Of a DNA stretch of 64,000 nt, positions 63,243-64,000 are shown piece after piece. Numbering within the stretch: position 1 is the stretch's first letter; every line of letters begins with the position of its first letter. The stretch comes from Terriglobus sp. TAA 43 (lineage in GTDB: Bacteria > Acidobacteriota > Terriglobia > Terriglobales > Acidobacteriaceae). A program made the translations under genes and the position numbers. The stretch lies in assembly GCF_000800015.1 (NCBI RefSeq), contig NZ_JUGR01000001.1:186001-250000 (forward strand). Reading direction: 5' to 3'. The notes beneath the pieces are model-generated. The model saw nothing but the letters and a program-made list of their open reading frames with translations, was not told where the DNA came from and did not search any database.

Positions 63243-64000
63243 ATGCCGTTCATCACGCCGCAGGAAAACGCAAGCGAACCCGTGCCGGCGGAGGCAGCGG
63301 AAAAGCTCGAAAAAGTCAGTGAAGCACCTGGCGAACGCGAGCTTTGGCCCGATCCGGTGGAGGGCGGCTCTGCGGCACAATTTATGGAGCTGCTGCGTTA
63401 CCTGACGCAGACAGACGTCCATACCTACGCCTTCTCTGTCGCTGCCAACGTGATCCTGTCGCTGTTCCCATTTATCGTTCTGCTGCTCACCCTATCGCGC
63501 AATGTTTTTCATTCGCAGCAGATGGCGAACGTCGTCAGCGAGCTGATGCACAGCTACCTGCCGACCGGGCAGGACTTCGTAATGCGCAACATGAATCTGC
63601 TGGCCCACCCCCACAAGGGCGTGCAGGTCTTTTCAGTGATCATGCTGTTCATCAGCAGCACCGGCGTATTTCTGCCACTGGAAGTGGCGTTGAACAACGT
63701 ATGGCGCGCCCCCAAAAACCGCAGTTATCTTCACAACCAGCTTGTTTCGCTGGGACTGGCGATCTCTGTTGGTCTTCTCGCCATGTTTTCCGTGGCTATG
63801 TCTACGGCGCAGAAGTCGGTGCTGGGTTTCATCTTCTTTGGCCACACCGACAACGTGTTTTACACTGCGCTATCCAATGGATTTCTCAGCGTTGTGGCCA
63901 CCATCAGTTCCATTGGTATCTTTTCCCTGATTTACTGGATTCTGCCCAACCGCAAGATTCCAGCAATGGCGGTATTGCCCACGGCCGTAGTGACGGGTCT
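63243..64000 (+). CDS. YihY/BrkB-family membrane protein (3' end cut by window edge)
   Basis: The first 252 residues of an inner-membrane protein of the YihY/virulence factor BrkB family (once misnamed RNase BN). After a ~60-residue polar N-terminus come helices beginning HTYAFSVAANVILSLFPFIV and others; the conserved segment EVALNNVWRAPKNRSY lies in the loop after helix 2. Function is unsettled. The ATG at 63243 is the only in-frame start close to the family N-terminus. It is divergent from the amino-sugar operon. Confidence 0.85.
   Translation, partial: MPFITPQENASEPVPAEAAEKLEKVSEAPGERELWPDPVEGGSAAQFMELLRYLTQTDVHTYAFSVAANVILSLFPFIVLLLTLSRNVFHSQQMANVVSELMHSYLPTGQDFVMRNMNLLAHPHKGVQVFSVIMLFISSTGVFLPLEVALNNVWRAPKNRSYLHNQLVSLGLAISVGLLAMFSVAMSTAQKSVLGFIFFGHTDNVFYTALSNGFLSVVATISSIGIFSLIYWILPNRKIPAMAVLPTAVVTG

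Noticed and set aside
1-64000. Mobile elements, prophage or defence islands
   Set aside because: No transposase, integrase, restriction or phage gene was recognised, and the single tRNA gene has no adjoining integrase or visible att duplication.

Overview
The window reads as chromosomal DNA of a Gram-negative soil bacterium. It most likely belongs to the Acidobacteriota (Terriglobia/Acidobacteriaceae type, such as Terriglobus, Granulicella or Edaphobacter). That placement is inferred from the high-GC coding style with frequent GTG/TTG starts, a cellulose locus bcsQ-bcsAB-bcsZ-bcsC, LPS-heptose genes, a secretin with a cohesin tail, and multi-domain fusions. It is not proved from a marker gene. 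No transposase, integrase, phage gene, CRISPR array or replication origin was seen; the one structural RNA is a tRNA-Lys.

Layout. 1-5.1 kb: gap (GAPDH, leaving the window), a P-loop kinase, a translationally coupled osmoprotectant ABC transporter and two small envelope proteins. 5.2-9.9 kb: a type IV prepilin-like protein, a LolA-like carrier, then a probable redox operon (eight-EF-hand protein, ApbE-DUF2271 fusion, PepSY membrane protein) behind a cluster of AGGAC/GTCCT half-sites, closed by a strong bidirectional terminator. 9.9-15.3 kb (leftward): M16 peptidase, GNAT acetyltransferase, YvcK/CofD-like protein, 2-hydroxyacid dehydrogenase, TPR protein and a DUF4254 protein. 15.3-18.1 kb: a family 9 glycosyltransferase and hldE for LPS inner-core heptose, then tRNA-Lys(TTT). 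18.4-32.0 kb: the cellulose locus, with a ParA-type BcsQ carrying a ~510-residue coiled-coil/disordered extension, a single-chain BcsA-BcsB synthase with PilZ domain, the GH8 endoglucanase BcsZ and a BcsC exporter with an unusually long linker. 32.1-39.3 kb: a polytopic membrane protein, a UPF0104 flippase-like protein, argS, a lone receiver coupled to pepA, and smpB. 39.5-44.6 kb: secretin-cohesin, two pseudopilins, two little-known proteins (one urocanase-like) and engB. 44.8-54.3 kb: PilZ protein plus a degenerate NarL-type regulator, an esterase/membrane/DUF4410 cluster, an MFS carrier, phoU, and a siroheme-enzyme operon (sulfite/nitrite reductase, sirC-type gene, SUMT). 54.3-54.6 kb: hairpins and repeats. 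54.6-63.1 kb: a leftward four-gene amino-sugar operon. 63.2-64.0 kb: start of a YihY/BrkB membrane protein.

How the genes work together. The cellulose locus makes, exports and trims a beta-glucan under likely c-di-GMP control through the PilZ domain of BcsA. The last operon looks like a peptidoglycan/GlcNAc salvage unit: lyase-like enzyme, GH20 hexosaminidase, NagA, and a 1301-residue protein joining a sodium/solute symporter, an SxxK serine hydrolase and a NamZ-type (DUF1343) exo-muramidase in one chain. This last protein is the most striking item in the window. The ApbE-DUF2271/PepSY/EF-hand group may form an envelope flavin-dependent redox system, and the PilZ/pseudo-receiver pair may be a phosphorylation-independent c-di-GMP output.
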